A stretch of 38,119 bases of DNA from Bradyrhizobium manausense (GCF_001440035.1 NZ_LJYG01000110.1:1-38119); one strand, 5' to 3'; positions 24,030-32,690 are shown, counted from the first letter of the stretch. Numbers and translations are program-made. The notes: generated by a model not told the origin, from the sequence alone.

Positions 24030-24320
24030 TTAGGCTGCGATTTGCGATTCAGGCATCTGCGGTGATGCCTCCGACTGCACCTGGTCCAGCACCGAGAGGT
24101 TCGCGATGAGCAGATAGGTCAGCAGGCTCGCGCAATAGACGACTTGCAAGACCACCGCGCTAGCGACGAACGCGACCGCGCCCGTCGCGAAACCCTGCTC
24201 GAGGCCCAAATACCATGCTGCAGCCAGGATTAGCATCGTTGCGGGAATAAGGGCATATGCGCGAAGAAAACGCCCCAGAAGAACACCCGCCACGGCGCTT
24301 GCGATCATCAGCACAACCAA
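24030..24320 (-). CDS. Small inner-membrane protein, function unknown
   Basis: This protein of about 96 residues has three hydrophobic segments (VVLMIASAVAGVLLG, ALIPATMLILAAAWYLGL and FVASAVVLQVVYCASLLTYLL) and a short polar C-terminal tail. A perfect AGGAGG (24327-24332 on the minus strand) stands 6 nt before a TTG at 24320, which decides the start. The frame is also open to a GTG at 24368, which would add 16 residues and bury the SD in coding sequence. I do not recognise a family. Together with the next small membrane protein gene (24627) it may form a minus-strand pair at the edge of the polysaccharide locus, but the two are 306 bp apart. Confidence 0.7.
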   Translation of the reverse strand: MVVLMIASAVAGVLLGRFLRAYALIPATMLILAAAWYLGLEQGFATGAVAFVASAVVLQVVYCASLLTYLLIANLSVLDQVQSEASPQMPESQIAA

Positions 24321-24626
24321 ATCTGCCCTCCTGCTCTCCGGACGCCTGACGGGCCGTATTGTAGCCACAGAACCGCTAAAAACATACCATTTTTACGCGG
24401 CCCCGGCCAGTCTTTACCTGCCTGTGCTGCGGGCGGGCGGTTCCGTCGTAAAACGTGCTCTGTCATCGACCCGGTGCCCTGGAGTTCCAGCGGGATCCCG
24501 GAGCTCTCCTGCCGACAACCTGGTGCTTCTCGGTTCCAGGGGCTTACTTCCCACCCCGTCTCGGCAACACGCCGACACGTAAATGCGGCAAGATGCTTGT
24601 GACCAGACGCGTCGGAGAAAAGGGCC
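24321..24626. other. 306-bp region between two small membrane protein genes
   Basis: Apart from the AGGAGG at 24327-24332, I see only short overlapping open frames with no recognisable motif. An AT-rich spot (24374-24392) lies on the 5' side of the gene at 24320 and is a plausible promoter site for it. Confidence 0.4.
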
Positions 24627-25037
24627 CTAACCGCCCTGTTTTTTGCGCAGCAGGAGTCCGACCAGTTCTTCGAGGCTCTGCTCAATGTCCACGGACTGCA
24701 AGGATCCGGTGTCGGGCTTGGAGGAATGCGGCTCGATCAAACGCAAGCTTGCGCCGGCAGGCCCGGATTTCACTGGCTTCGGCTCCGCAATCGATACGGG
24801 TCTAAACGACTCAAGCATGTCATAGTTCGCCTGCTCAGTTATTGCGGGTTGAGGTGTGGCGTATCGCGCCATGGTGCTTTCATCGGAAGATGGCCGCCCG
24901 GTTCTGAGCGCAGGCGAAACGTAGGGCTGCAAGTTCAAGTACTCGGCGTGGCGCTTACGAGAGATCAGCTCACGCGTGCCGTAGCCGGTCGCGAAGCCAA
25001 TCGCGAGCAGAACAGATATGATGAGGAGCCCAGCCAT
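24627..25037 (-). CDS. Small single-pass membrane protein, function unknown
   Basis: This protein of about 136 residues begins with one strong transmembrane helix (MAGLLIISVLLAIGFATGYG), then RELISRKRHAEYLNL. A long polar, proline-containing region follows, and it ends with a short amphipathic helix (QSLEELVGLLLRKKQ). The pattern suggests an inner-membrane anchor with a cytoplasmic or periplasmic tail. I chose the ATG at 25037 because it starts the helix directly. A GTG at 25055 with GAGG 11 nt upstream would add six residues and is also acceptable. No family is recognised. It is divergent from the acyltransferase gene at 25377. Confidence 0.6.
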   Translation of the reverse strand: MAGLLIISVLLAIGFATGYGTRELISRKRHAEYLNLQPYVSPALRTGRPSSDESTMARYATPQPAITEQANYDMLESFRPVSIAEPKPVKSGPAGASLRLIEPHSSKPDTGSLQSVDIEQSLEELVGLLLRKKQGG

Positions 25038-25055
25038 CAAACTACCCGCGCCCAC

Positions 25056-25376
25056 GCATAATTCTGCCTCAGAGCTAACCTGTTACCGTCTATATCCCGT
25101 AGTTGACTAGATGCCGTAATTGACGATTTGAAGGCACGTCGTTCGCCGTGTCCGGGGAGGGCTGCGCTCGCGTAAGGATCGCTTCCAACGAATCGTGAGG
25201 TGTTCGCGATGCGAGATATCCGCTGCATCCCTAGCGATGCGGTGACTTGCCTATTTGCTGGTCAATGCACCTTCGGTTTGGCATCGCGCTGTCGTGAGTG
25301 TGACGGCCGTCAATTGACAGCTCGCTCAACGTAGCGAACATCGCAAACAGGAAATCACCATACCGAGATCGCCGCC
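25056..25376. other. 321-bp divergent intergenic region
   Basis: The region separates the small membrane protein gene and the acyltransferase gene and must contain their promoters. A TTGACA hexamer lies at 25314-25319. No open frame here carries a recognisable motif. Confidence 0.5.
25314..25343 (+). promoter_or_regulatory. Possible sigma-70 promoter for the acyltransferase
   Basis: A consensus -35 TTGACA (25314-25319) lies 57 nt before the TTG start at 25377. The region 17-18 nt downstream gives only a poor -10 (around AACATC, 25337-25342), so the call rests on the -35 alone. Confidence 0.25.
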
Positions 25377-26567
25377 TTGTCGTTACAATCTCCAGGTTCC
25401 GCCATCAAAGCCGATAGTCGCGCGGAGAAGATCGGCGCGGTCAACGGTTTTCGCGGACTCGCCATCTTGATGGTGATCCTCTTTCACTTGCTTGTTCCGT
25501 TTACATCCAGCGCGTCGCCGTTTCCCGGCGAACTTGATCCGAATGGTCTCCTGGCCATTGTCGCCAAGCACGGCTTCCTGGGTGTAAATATCTTTTTTGT
25601 GCTCTCCGGATTCGTTCTGTACCTGCCCTATCGCACAAAGAAGCGAGCCATCGGTCGGCTCGCCGACCTCCCGCATTTCTATTGGCATCGCGCAGCCCGG
25701 TTGCTTCCACTTTACTATACGGTAGTCCTCGTGACGGTTGCGCTCCATGCCAAGTCGCCCGCTGGATCGCACGCGTGGTACCTGGAACTCGGCGGACTGT
25801 TATCTACGCTTTTCATTTTTGTGCCGCACGGGTTTATGCCCCCCTCCAATCCCGTATTATGGTCCGTAGGCGTTGAGATCTGGTTCAGCCTTTTGTTTCC
25901 GCTTCTGATTCTTCTCACCGCGCGCTTTGGCCTCCGAAGGCTGTTGCTGTTGAGCGTCGTCATCTGCTCAGCTTTCGTGGTGGCTGGTCACCTTATCGCG
26001 GTGGATCGGATTGGGATGTTTCGGCCGTTTGTGGGCGGAATATTTGGGTCGTGTTACCAGTTCATTTTCGGAATGTTGGTCTGCGATCTCTACGTCAAGT
26101 CCAGGGACAGTGTATCACTTAAGAGATTTCAGGCGCGCGGGCTGCTGCCCGGACTGCTGGTGATGATTGCCGCCATATACCTCAAGGATAACGGCCCCTG
26201 GGCGGTGAGCATTCTCTACGCCACGATCTTTTGCGCCGGGTTTGCCATGGTGCTGCTGGCGGTGTTGTGCGGGGCATGGTCCGCAAATCGCCTGTTCGAG
26301 GCGTGGCCAATTCAAGTCGTCGGATGCATGTGCTACAGTATTTATGCGTGGCATTCGATCATCATGGTTGAAATGATCCCGCCCGATACGTCTCCGTTGC
26401 AAGACACGCTTCAACTTTCATTGCCCTATCTTGCAATAACGATCCTGCTAAGTGCCCTGAGCTACCGCTATATCGAATTTGGCCATCAGCGCGATTGGAG
26501 GTCGTTGTTCCTGTTGCGCAACGCCAATTCCGACGAACTCGCCGGCGCGCGGGCTACCTCGGGCTAG
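25377..26567 (+). CDS. Acyltransferase 3 family membrane protein (OafA/ExoZ-like)
   Basis: This is a 396-residue inner-membrane O-acyltransferase with about ten hydrophobic helices. It would add acetyl or a similar group to a sugar of the polysaccharide. The N-terminal NGFRGLAILMVILFHLLV carries the R-X10-H motif (Arg26, His37). VNIFFVLSGFVLYLPY, the HFYWHRAARLLPLYY block and LWSVGVEIWFSLLFPL are family hallmarks. The start is TTG at 25377: no ATG precedes the first helix, and the SD is weak. The last 14 bases overlap the end of the convergent HNH-like pseudogene. Its position beside the EPS locus suggests that the substrate is that polysaccharide, but lipopolysaccharide is possible. Confidence 0.87.
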   Translation: MSLQSPGSAIKADSRAEKIGAVNGFRGLAILMVILFHLLVPFTSSASPFPGELDPNGLLAIVAKHGFLGVNIFFVLSGFVLYLPYRTKKRAIGRLADLPHFYWHRAARLLPLYYTVVLVTVALHAKSPAGSHAWYLELGGLLSTLFIFVPHGFMPPSNPVLWSVGVEIWFSLLFPLLILLTARFGLRRLLLLSVVICSAFVVAGHLIAVDRIGMFRPFVGGIFGSCYQFIFGMLVCDLYVKSRDSVSLKRFQARGLLPGLLVMIAAIYLKDNGPWAVSILYATIFCAGFAMVLLAVLCGAWSANRLFEAWPIQVVGCMCYSIYAWHSIIMVEMIPPDTSPLQDTLQLSLPYLAITILLSALSYRYIEFGHQRDWRSLFLLRNANSDELAGARATSG

Positions 26568-26837
26568 CCTCCCACAACTCCAGCGCCATCCGCAATGGCG
26601 TGATCTGCAGGTTCGCCCACCAGGCGCGATCATTGCCGTACCGGTGCAGCTGTTGATGATGCTCGCGGCACAGTGGCACCGTGAACTCGTCGCTGAGACC
26701 TTGCGTCCGAGGCTAGTTGGTTGCGCGAATCTCAGATGATGAGCGTTGCATGGGGTTTGCTGGCAAGCCAGACATGGTTGCTGTGGGACAAACAACAAAT
26801 GGGCCTTGCTGCGCTTGCGGGGAGGCTCTTTGGGATA
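26554..26837 (-). pseudogene. Frameshifted HNH-like zinc-motif protein
   Basis: On the minus strand one frame encodes YPKEPPRKRSKAHLLF, then QPCLACQQTPCNAHHLRFAQ and PTSLGRKVS. The protein then continues only in another frame as DEFTVPLCREHHQQLHRYG, then WWANLQITPLRMALELW, with a TAG at 26554-26556. The CxxC, HH and CxxHH spacing is that of an HNH-type zinc fold, and both halves read as one protein of a family I recall as common in bradyrhizobia. The break lies near 26693-26698, where two extra bases (a repeated TC) or one lost base would explain it. The 5' limit is uncertain. Another minus frame up to 27118 has protein-like sequence (IARECEVFNG) that may belong to the same gene, so a second shift is possible. 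Confidence 0.65.
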
Positions 26838-27144
26838 AGTCAGCAAAATCTCTTGTCCGCAAGGCTGCAGCGCCGGGTTGGTCCCTGCGGCGGCAGCCGT
26901 GAGCAACTCCGCGTGCAGCGCGCGCCTTGCTGCGACAGTTCCTGATCGTTCAGCTTTGTCAGATCGAGGGCATATTGCTGATGGCTGCCATTGAAGACTT
27001 CGCACTCTCGTGCGATCTTCGTTGCCAAATTTCTCGAACCTCGGCCTTCAGATTTTTTCTGTCTTTCGGCGGACGCATAAGGCAGACGTTGCACCTCGGC
27101 CGCGTCGCCTTGCTGCATGCGAGTCCGCGGTGTAGAGGTTGGCG

Positions 27145-28026
27145 ATGACCGACGACACCCACTCCTTTCGCAGCGGATCGCTCACCGCGACCGTCAAGGC
27201 GTACGGCGCCGAGCTCTGCTCGCTGAAGGGCGGCGACATCGAGTTCCTTTGGCAGGCCGAACCGGCCTGGCCGCGCCACGCGCCGTTGCTGTTTCCGATC
27301 GTCGGGCGTCTCGCCAATGATGAATTGCGGCACCTGGGCAAGACGTACCGGATGACCCAGCACGGCTTTGCGCGCGACAGCCGATTTGCATGGGGGGCAC
27401 GCGAAGAGAACAGGTGCACGCTGGTGCTAGAGGACAGCGAGGCGACGCGTGAGCGCTATCCGTTCGCGTTCCGGCTGACCGCGACCTATGCGCTCGATGA
27501 TGCCGGTCTCGATCTCATCCTCGCGGTCGAGAACACCGGAGGCGAGACGCTGCCGGTGTCGCTCGGCGGCCATCCCGCTTTCAACTGGCCGCTTCAGGCT
27601 GGCGTGCCGAAGGAAGACTATACGCTGACATTCACGCATGAGGAGCCGTCGCCGATCTGCCGTGTCGAGGGCGGGCTCCTGCTCGCGGCTGCGGATCCCA
27701 GCCCGGTCCAAGGCACTGTGCTCCCGCTGTCGGAGGCCCTGTTCAGCAACGACGCAGTGATCCTCAATCCCGTGAGCAGCGCCGCGGTGCGCTATGCGGA
27801 CGGGCAGGGCACCGGGCCCTGGCTCAAAATGTCCTGGCGCGGCTTTCGCGAGCTCGGCATCTGGTCGAAACCGTCGGGTGCGCCGTTCCTTTGCATCGAG
27901 CCCTGGCGCGGCCATGCCAGCCCCAAAGACTTCGACGGCGAGTTCACCGACAAGCCAGGGCTGATGCATATTGCGCCCGGTGCGGAGGAGCAGCTCTCGT
28001 TCCGGATCGATGTGGGCACGTCCTAG
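27145..28026 (+). CDS. Aldose 1-epimerase family protein (LacX-like)
   Basis: This is a 293-residue cytoplasmic protein of the galactose mutarotase fold, which interconverts anomers of aldoses or binds hexose phosphates. Conserved blocks are APLLFPIVGRL near residue 50, QHGFARDSRF with the first active-site His, GGHPAFNWP with the second, and FLCIEPWRG with the likely catalytic Glu. LacX-type members lack the long N-terminal part of classical GalM, as here. The ATG at 27145 is preferred over the TTG two codons upstream. It stands alone, with the HNH pseudogene behind it and a convergent LysR gene ahead. A link to polysaccharide sugar supply is possible but not required. Confidence 0.88.
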   Translation: MTDDTHSFRSGSLTATVKAYGAELCSLKGGDIEFLWQAEPAWPRHAPLLFPIVGRLANDELRHLGKTYRMTQHGFARDSRFAWGAREENRCTLVLEDSEATRERYPFAFRLTATYALDDAGLDLILAVENTGGETLPVSLGGHPAFNWPLQAGVPKEDYTLTFTHEEPSPICRVEGGLLLAAADPSPVQGTVLPLSEALFSNDAVILNPVSSAAVRYADGQGTGPWLKMSWRGFRELGIWSKPSGAPFLCIEPWRGHASPKDFDGEFTDKPGLMHIAPGAEEQLSFRIDVGTS

Positions 28027-28062
28027 CCGCTCACGCCTCGATCCGCGTGAGGTCCTCGCGCT

Positions 28063-28977
28063 CTATCGGACGCATTCGTTGGCCGCGTCCAAAAGCCATG
28101 CCACGAATGCCTTCACCCGAGCATCGCTTGCCAAGACCGCAGGCCAGCGCACGAGGTGCACCTTCGACGACGGCATGTCCCAGGTCTCCGGCAGCACGCG
28201 CACAAGGCGGCCGTCGATAAGCGCGTCGTGCGCGAGGAGGGAGCGCGTGAGCACGACGCCGCTACCTTGAAGTGCGGCACCGATCGCTGTTGCCATGTTG
28301 GCGTAACGTAGTCCGACCGGCGCCGGCGCGTGGAGGCCAAGTCGCGCGAACCACGTCGACCAGGACCACTCGGTTCCCGCGTTCGCACCTGCGCCGGCCC
28401 CTTTATGGATAAGCGGCAGCGCGGCGATGCGCGTCGGGTCGTCGAGCGGCGCGGACGGCAATAGCCCCGCGTGGCAAACGGGGAAGATCTGCTCGCGGAA
28501 CAACACGCGCTGCGTCGAGGTCTCGCGTGCCTCGCCCTCGAGCAGCCAATGGATCGTGATGTCGAGATCGAGGTGGATCGCTTGCGCCGTGCTTTCGACG
28601 ATGATGAGTTCGATCGGCGTCGACGGAGCCTTGAACGTCGGCAGACGTGCGACGAGCCAATAGTCCGCCAGCGCGGCGCTGACACCGACGCGCAACGGGC
28701 CATTGTTGGCCGCAGCGCGGCATCGCGCGCGTAGCTCTCCGAGGCCGGCGAGAAGTTCCCCGAGGCCGGATGCAAGCGCTTCACCCGCGGGGGTCGGCCG
28801 CATGCCGGCCGAACTCCGCGTCAGCAGCGGCAAGCCCATGAAGTCTTCCAGCCGGCGCAACCGGTGGCTCACTGCGCTCTGGGTAATGCCGAGGTCGCTT
28901 GCTGCAGCGGTGACGCTGCCGAGACGGTGTACGGCTTCGAAGGCAATCAGGGTATCGAATGGAGGTCGGGCGGTCAT
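28063..28977 (-). CDS. LysR family transcriptional regulator
   Basis: This is a 304-residue regulator. The N-terminal winged helix-turn-helix contains LIAFEAVHRLGSVTAAASDL and GITQSAVSHRLRRLE, the standard LysR DNA-binding signature. The remaining 200 residues form the periplasmic-binding-protein-like ligand domain. I chose the ATG at 28977 (MTARPPFDTLIAF) because it matches the usual distance to the helix-turn-helix. A longer frame from 29037 adds 20 residues not typical of the family. It is divergent from the MFS transporter gene at 29204, the classical layout in which a LysR protein controls the neighbouring exporter. The inducer is unknown. Confidence 0.92.
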   Translation of the reverse strand: MTARPPFDTLIAFEAVHRLGSVTAAASDLGITQSAVSHRLRRLEDFMGLPLLTRSSAGMRPTPAGEALASGLGELLAGLGELRARCRAAANNGPLRVGVSAALADYWLVARLPTFKAPSTPIELIIVESTAQAIHLDLDITIHWLLEGEARETSTQRVLFREQIFPVCHAGLLPSAPLDDPTRIAALPLIHKGAGAGANAGTEWSWSTWFARLGLHAPAPVGLRYANMATAIGAALQGSGVVLTRSLLAHDALIDGRLVRVLPETWDMPSSKVHLVRWPAVLASDARVKAFVAWLLDAANECVR

Positions 28978-29050
28978 GCCGGCAATATGAAGCAGATTCA
29001 TGCCGAGTTGAACACTCGGCATACGCCGGGAGCGCAAACCGATGATAACT

Positions 29051-29150
29051 AAAGCGCGATGCGATCAGGATGCATCGTCATCGCGCTTTAGGTTGTTGTT
29101 TGAGCATGATCTTTCCGGAAAACCGCTGCGCACTTTTCCGGATCGTGCTC
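29051..29150. repeat. Two-hairpin palindromic intergenic repeat (Bradyrhizobium type)
   Basis: Two stem-loops lie in tandem. The first spans 29051-29089: AAAGCGCGAT pairs with ATCGCGCTTT, and the pairing extends inward with one bulge. The second spans 29102-29150: GAGCATGATC pairs with GATCGTGCTC with one mismatch, and TTCCGGAAAA with TTTTCCGG further in. I recognise both as halves of a dispersed element frequent in bradyrhizobia, resembling RIME-type repeats. It fills most of the gap between the LysR and MFS genes and creates a false 54-residue extension of the MFS frame. Confidence 0.75.
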
Positions 29151-29203
29151 TGCGAGCATCGCAGCGCTTCTGCGCGTCGCTCTCCCGGTTCGATAGAGGA
29201 TTT

Positions 29204-30556
29204 GTGAAGACCGCACCCTCCCTATGCGCTCGTGATCTTTCCGTTGCCCTGACACTCGGCCTCGGTGCGTTCTTCACGAATCTCGACGTTACCGCCGTCG
29301 TCGTCGCGCTGCCTGCGATGGCGCGCACACTCAGCTTCGGCGTGGCCGGAACGGCGTGGGTGATCGATGCGTATTCGCTCGCTTTCACGGGCATGTTGCT
29401 CGCGGCTGGGGCGATCGCCGATCGCTTCGGCCGCCGCCGCGCTTTGCTGTCCGGCAATCTGATCTTCCTTGTCGCTTCCCTCGCCTGCGGCCTTGCCTGG
29501 GACGGTCCGGCGTTGTGGCTCGCCCGTGGCCTGCAAGGCATTGGCGCAGCGTTCGTCGTCACAGGCGCCCTGGCGCTCGTCGCCAGCGCGTTCCCGGATG
29601 CCGCCGTCAGAGCACGTGTGTTCGCCTTGATGGGCGTCGTCTCCGGTGTCGGGATGGCCGTTGGGCCGACGCTCGGTGGCGTTATCACGGCTTGGATCGG
29701 ATGGCGCTGGATCTTCTTGATCAACGTCCCGTTCTGCGTGGCTCTGGCCATTGCGGTGCCGCAGTTCGTCGCCGAGAGACAGGCCGAGGAGAAGCGCCCG
29801 CTCGATATTGTCGGCATTGCCCTGTTGACGACGGCGCTCGCGATGCTGATTGACGCGACGATGCGCGTACGTGCCGACATGATCGGTGCCGTGTGCCTCG
29901 GCGGCGCGGCGCTTCTGCTGTTGGCGAGCTTTGCCCTTCAACAGCGTCGGCGCGCCGTGCCGCTCCTCGACCCGGCCGTGTTCGGGACGCGCGCGATGAC
30001 CGGCGTCGGCCTGCTGCTGATTGCCGTCTCCGTCAGCTACTGGGCCATCCTTGTTTATCTGCCGCCAGCGATGCAGAGCGCATTCGGCTGGCACGCCAAT
30101 CGTACGGGCCTCGCGCTGATCGCTGCAACCGCACCGATGCTGGTCGTGCCGCCAATTGGCGGCCGCCTCGTGATGCGCATCGGATGGCGCCGGCACTTCG
30201 CGCTTTCTCTCGCGATGCTCGCGGTCGGCAATCTCCTTTTGCTTGCATCCCTTTGGCGCGCAGACACGGCCGAGACCCTCGGCTTTATGCTCGCGGGCAT
30301 GGCAGCGATCGGCAGCGGCGCGGCGATCGCCCACCCGCAACTTTCGGGTGCCCTGCTTGCGCTCGCCCCGCCGGACCGTTCCGGCATGGCCTCTGCCATG
30401 ACGATCGTGGCGCGGCAAGGTGGCTTTGCTCTTGGGATCGCTGCGCTGGCCGTCGTTGGTGGCGGGCAAGCCTTGGCAGCCATTTTTGCGACCGCGGCCG
30501 CAACAGCAGTCCTGGGCGTCCTTGCAGCGATTTTCCTGCTTCCCGCCGATCGGTGA
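29204..30556 (+). CDS. MFS transporter, DHA2 (EmrB/QacA-like) family
   Basis: This is a 450-residue inner-membrane drug or metabolite/proton antiporter with about 13-14 hydrophobic helices. Motif A appears as GAIADRFGRRRALLSG after helix 2. Motif C, typical of antiporters, appears as GVVSGVGMAVGPTLGG. GWRWIFLINVPFC is the diagnostic block of the EmrB/QacA group. I chose GTG 29204 with AGAGGA just upstream. The frame is open to 29042, but that part is the palindromic repeat and would not be conserved. It is divergent from the LysR gene, which is its likely regulator. The substrate is not predictable. Confidence 0.88.
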   Translation: MKTAPSLCARDLSVALTLGLGAFFTNLDVTAVVVALPAMARTLSFGVAGTAWVIDAYSLAFTGMLLAAGAIADRFGRRRALLSGNLIFLVASLACGLAWDGPALWLARGLQGIGAAFVVTGALALVASAFPDAAVRARVFALMGVVSGVGMAVGPTLGGVITAWIGWRWIFLINVPFCVALAIAVPQFVAERQAEEKRPLDIVGIALLTTALAMLIDATMRVRADMIGAVCLGGAALLLLASFALQQRRRAVPLLDPAVFGTRAMTGVGLLLIAVSVSYWAILVYLPPAMQSAFGWHANRTGLALIAATAPMLVVPPIGGRLVMRIGWRRHFALSLAMLAVGNLLLLASLWRADTAETLGFMLAGMAAIGSGAAIAHPQLSGALLALAPPDRSGMASAMTIVARQGGFALGIAALAVVGGGQALAAIFATAAATAVLGVLAAIFLLPADR

Positions 30557-30833
30557 GCGTGGGTCTGGCTTGACCCGCGAGCGTCGGCGAGGCAAGCCGC
30601 ATTGAATTATGGGCGTTGGCGAGCATCGATGCGCTGAATGAGAAATGTGGGGCAATTCATATTAATACTTCAATCCCGTGACCTATATTGTTCGGGCGAC
30701 ACAACGCGCCTAGTATTGCGGCAGGCAATTTCGGGGGCTCGAACAAGGCGTGAATGTTCGTTCACAGGACAGCGCATCACGCGGCCATTTGAATCTTCAG
30801 GCCCAGTCGCAGGCACACAGGACATCCAACATC

Positions 30834-31565
30834 GTGGCTGATTCCGCACTTCAGGAATTGCGGCCGGTCGGGCGCGAGCGGCTGATCGTCGTCGAAGACG
30901 ATCCCGTGACGCGAACGATGCTGGTCGGCTATTTCAGCGAGAATAATTTCGACGTGGTCGGCGCCGGCACCTGCGCCGAATGCCGCCAGGCGCTGCGCGC
31001 GCGCACCGACCTGGTCTTCCTCGACGTCCAATTGCCCGACGGCGATGGCTTCGAGCTCGCCAAGGAGATCCAGGCGACCAGCAATGCCGGCATCATCTTC
31101 GTGACCCGCCGCGACACCGACGTCGATCGCATCCTTGGCCTCGAGATCGCCGGCGATCATTATGTCACCAAGCCGATCAATCTGCGCGATCTCTTGGCGC
31201 GGGCGCGCAGCGTGTTGCGGCGGCGCTCGATCGACCGCAAGGCGGCGCGCAACCACAATTCGATCGCCTTCGGCGACTGGATCATCGACCTGACGCGGCG
31301 CGAGCTGCTGGGCAGCGACGGCAAGCCGGTGGTGCTGACGCGTGCCGAGTTCGACCTGCTCGCGGCCCTCGTCGGCGCGGACGGACGGCCGCTCAGCCGC
31401 GACTATCTGATCGAGGTCGTCAGCAATCGCCAGGCCGAGGTCGACATCCGCACCGTCGATGCCCTGGTGGCGCGGCTGCGCCGCAAGCTCGTCGGCAGCG
31501 ACACGCCCGTCATCGCCACCGTCACCGGCGTCGGTTACAAGCTCGCGCTCAGCGAGCGCCTCTAG
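30834..31565 (+). CDS. OmpR/PhoB-type response regulator (orphan)
   Basis: This is a 243-residue two-component regulator. The receiver has the acidic pair in VVEDDP (Asp22, Asp23), the phosphoacceptor Asp64 in FLDVQLPDGDG, the conserved Thr in FVTRR and the Lys in VTKPI. The C-terminal winged-helix DNA-binding domain includes LTRAEFDLLAALV and DIRTVDALVARLRRKL and ends with ATVTGVGYKLA. GTG 30834 is chosen because it leaves the usual short tail before the receiver. The frame is open to a GTG at 30750, which would add 28 low-complexity residues. No histidine kinase gene is adjacent, so its partner is encoded elsewhere. The target genes are unknown. Confidence 0.9.
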   Translation: MADSALQELRPVGRERLIVVEDDPVTRTMLVGYFSENNFDVVGAGTCAECRQALRARTDLVFLDVQLPDGDGFELAKEIQATSNAGIIFVTRRDTDVDRILGLEIAGDHYVTKPINLRDLLARARSVLRRRSIDRKAARNHNSIAFGDWIIDLTRRELLGSDGKPVVLTRAEFDLLAALVGADGRPLSRDYLIEVVSNRQAEVDIRTVDALVARLRRKLVGSDTPVIATVTGVGYKLALSERL

Positions 31566-31856
31566 GCGCGAGTGCCCGAGGGGCCGTCGCGCCGGCCGGG
31601 GGCCTGGCCGGCACCGACTGCTTCAGCCGCTGAACCCGACCAAAAACCGGATGGCGATGAAGGTCGAGGTGGCCACGGCCGCCGTTGCGACAATCGCAAA
31701 CAAAACTCTCAAACCGTTGTGCATGGTCTCTATAGGGTTACGCAAAAACACTATTGGCTTAATTGCTGCAGCTATCCCGAAAAGGGGAGCCTCCGCAGTA
31801 TTCCATCGACCATGACGGTGTCGTCAAGGGCTGGTCCGGGTCGTGACGAACGATCG

Positions 31857-32690
31857 TTAACGCGAGGCCGTCCGCTTCCACCTGGCCTCGATGCGGGCCT
31901 TGATGCGGCTGATCCTGGCCTCATGCGCGGCCCAATAGGCGCGGCTTGCGGCGGCCGTGCCCCTGGTGTAGCGGGCATAGACGTCCTTGGGCTGGGCCGG
32001 CCTGGGGCGCGTCTGCGGCCTTTCAGCTCTTGCTGATGTCGTTGCCGGTGCCGGCGCCGTCGCGGGTTCAGGCGGGGATGCCGAGGGTGGGACGGCCGCA
32101 TCAGGGGTGACTGCCGCCGTCGACTTCATCGCGAGCAGCCGGTTGCGGGTGCGATTGCAATAGACCTGCGAGCGCGGGCTGATCTCTTCCTCGTCGCGGC
32201 TGGCCCGATATTTCATCAGCGTGCGGCAGAGGTCGCCGCCGGTGAGGCGCCAGGCGCGGCTGAGATGAAGCACGCCGTAGTGGATGTTGATATCGGGTTC
32301 AGTGAGCTCCGCAGCGTTTCCCCTGAACCCAAGCGCCGCCGCGGTCTCGAGCCGCAGCTGCATCAGGCCGAGCTCGCCGGCGCTGCCGACGACGGCCGGA
32401 TTGTAGCCGCTCTCGACGAAGACGACGGCCTCCGCAATGTCGGCGGGCAGATTGGTCCTCGCCGTCTCATGCTCGATGATCTTTCGGATCTCGGCCCGCG
32501 ACGTCGCGGTTTCGCCTGCGCCGAGGTCGGCATCCTGAGTGGGGATCGCCGCGGTCGCGCCGAAATCATCCGTGGCGCGCTCCCTGGCGGCATCCTGGGC
32601 CTGCACGCAGGTCGCCGCCGACAAAAGCGCCGCGACCACCATGCCTCGCCACATCGCGCTGGAATTCGATCGTAACCGGCTCCGCAACAT
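31857..32690 (-). CDS. Lytic transglycosylase (SLT domain), exported
   Basis: This is a 277-residue periplasmic muramidase-like enzyme that cuts peptidoglycan glycan strands with 1,6-anhydro product formation. A signal peptide covers the N-terminus (MWRGMVVAALLSAATCVQAQ). The catalytic Glu93 lies in VVFVESGYNP, and AGELGLMQL matches the family's G-x-GLMQ block. YGVLHLSRAW and LMKYRAS follow in the expected order. Residues 195-240 are Pro/Ala-rich and the end is a basic helix. The start may be the ATG at 32690 or, better for a signal peptide, the one at 32654. Such enzymes often open the wall for secretion machines, but no such machine is in the window. Confidence 0.85.
   Translation of the reverse strand: MLRSRLRSNSSAMWRGMVVAALLSAATCVQAQDAARERATDDFGATAAIPTQDADLGAGETATSRAEIRKIIEHETARTNLPADIAEAVVFVESGYNPAVVGSAGELGLMQLRLETAAALGFRGNAAELTEPDINIHYGVLHLSRAWRLTGGDLCRTLMKYRASRDEEEISPRSQVYCNRTRNRLLAMKSTAAVTPDAAVPPSASPPEPATAPAPATTSARAERPQTRPRPAQPKDVYARYTRGTAAASRAYWAAHEARISRIKARIEARWKRTASR

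Noticed and set aside
29222..30655. 477-codon open frame antisense to the MFS gene
   Set aside because: It is a shadow of the transporter. Its translation is rich in Arg, Gly, His and Gln with no motif.
31650..31815. Short plus-strand ORF after the response regulator
   Set aside because: It starts MAMKVEVATAAVATI and looks mildly protein-like, but it has no SD and no recognised family, so it is not called.
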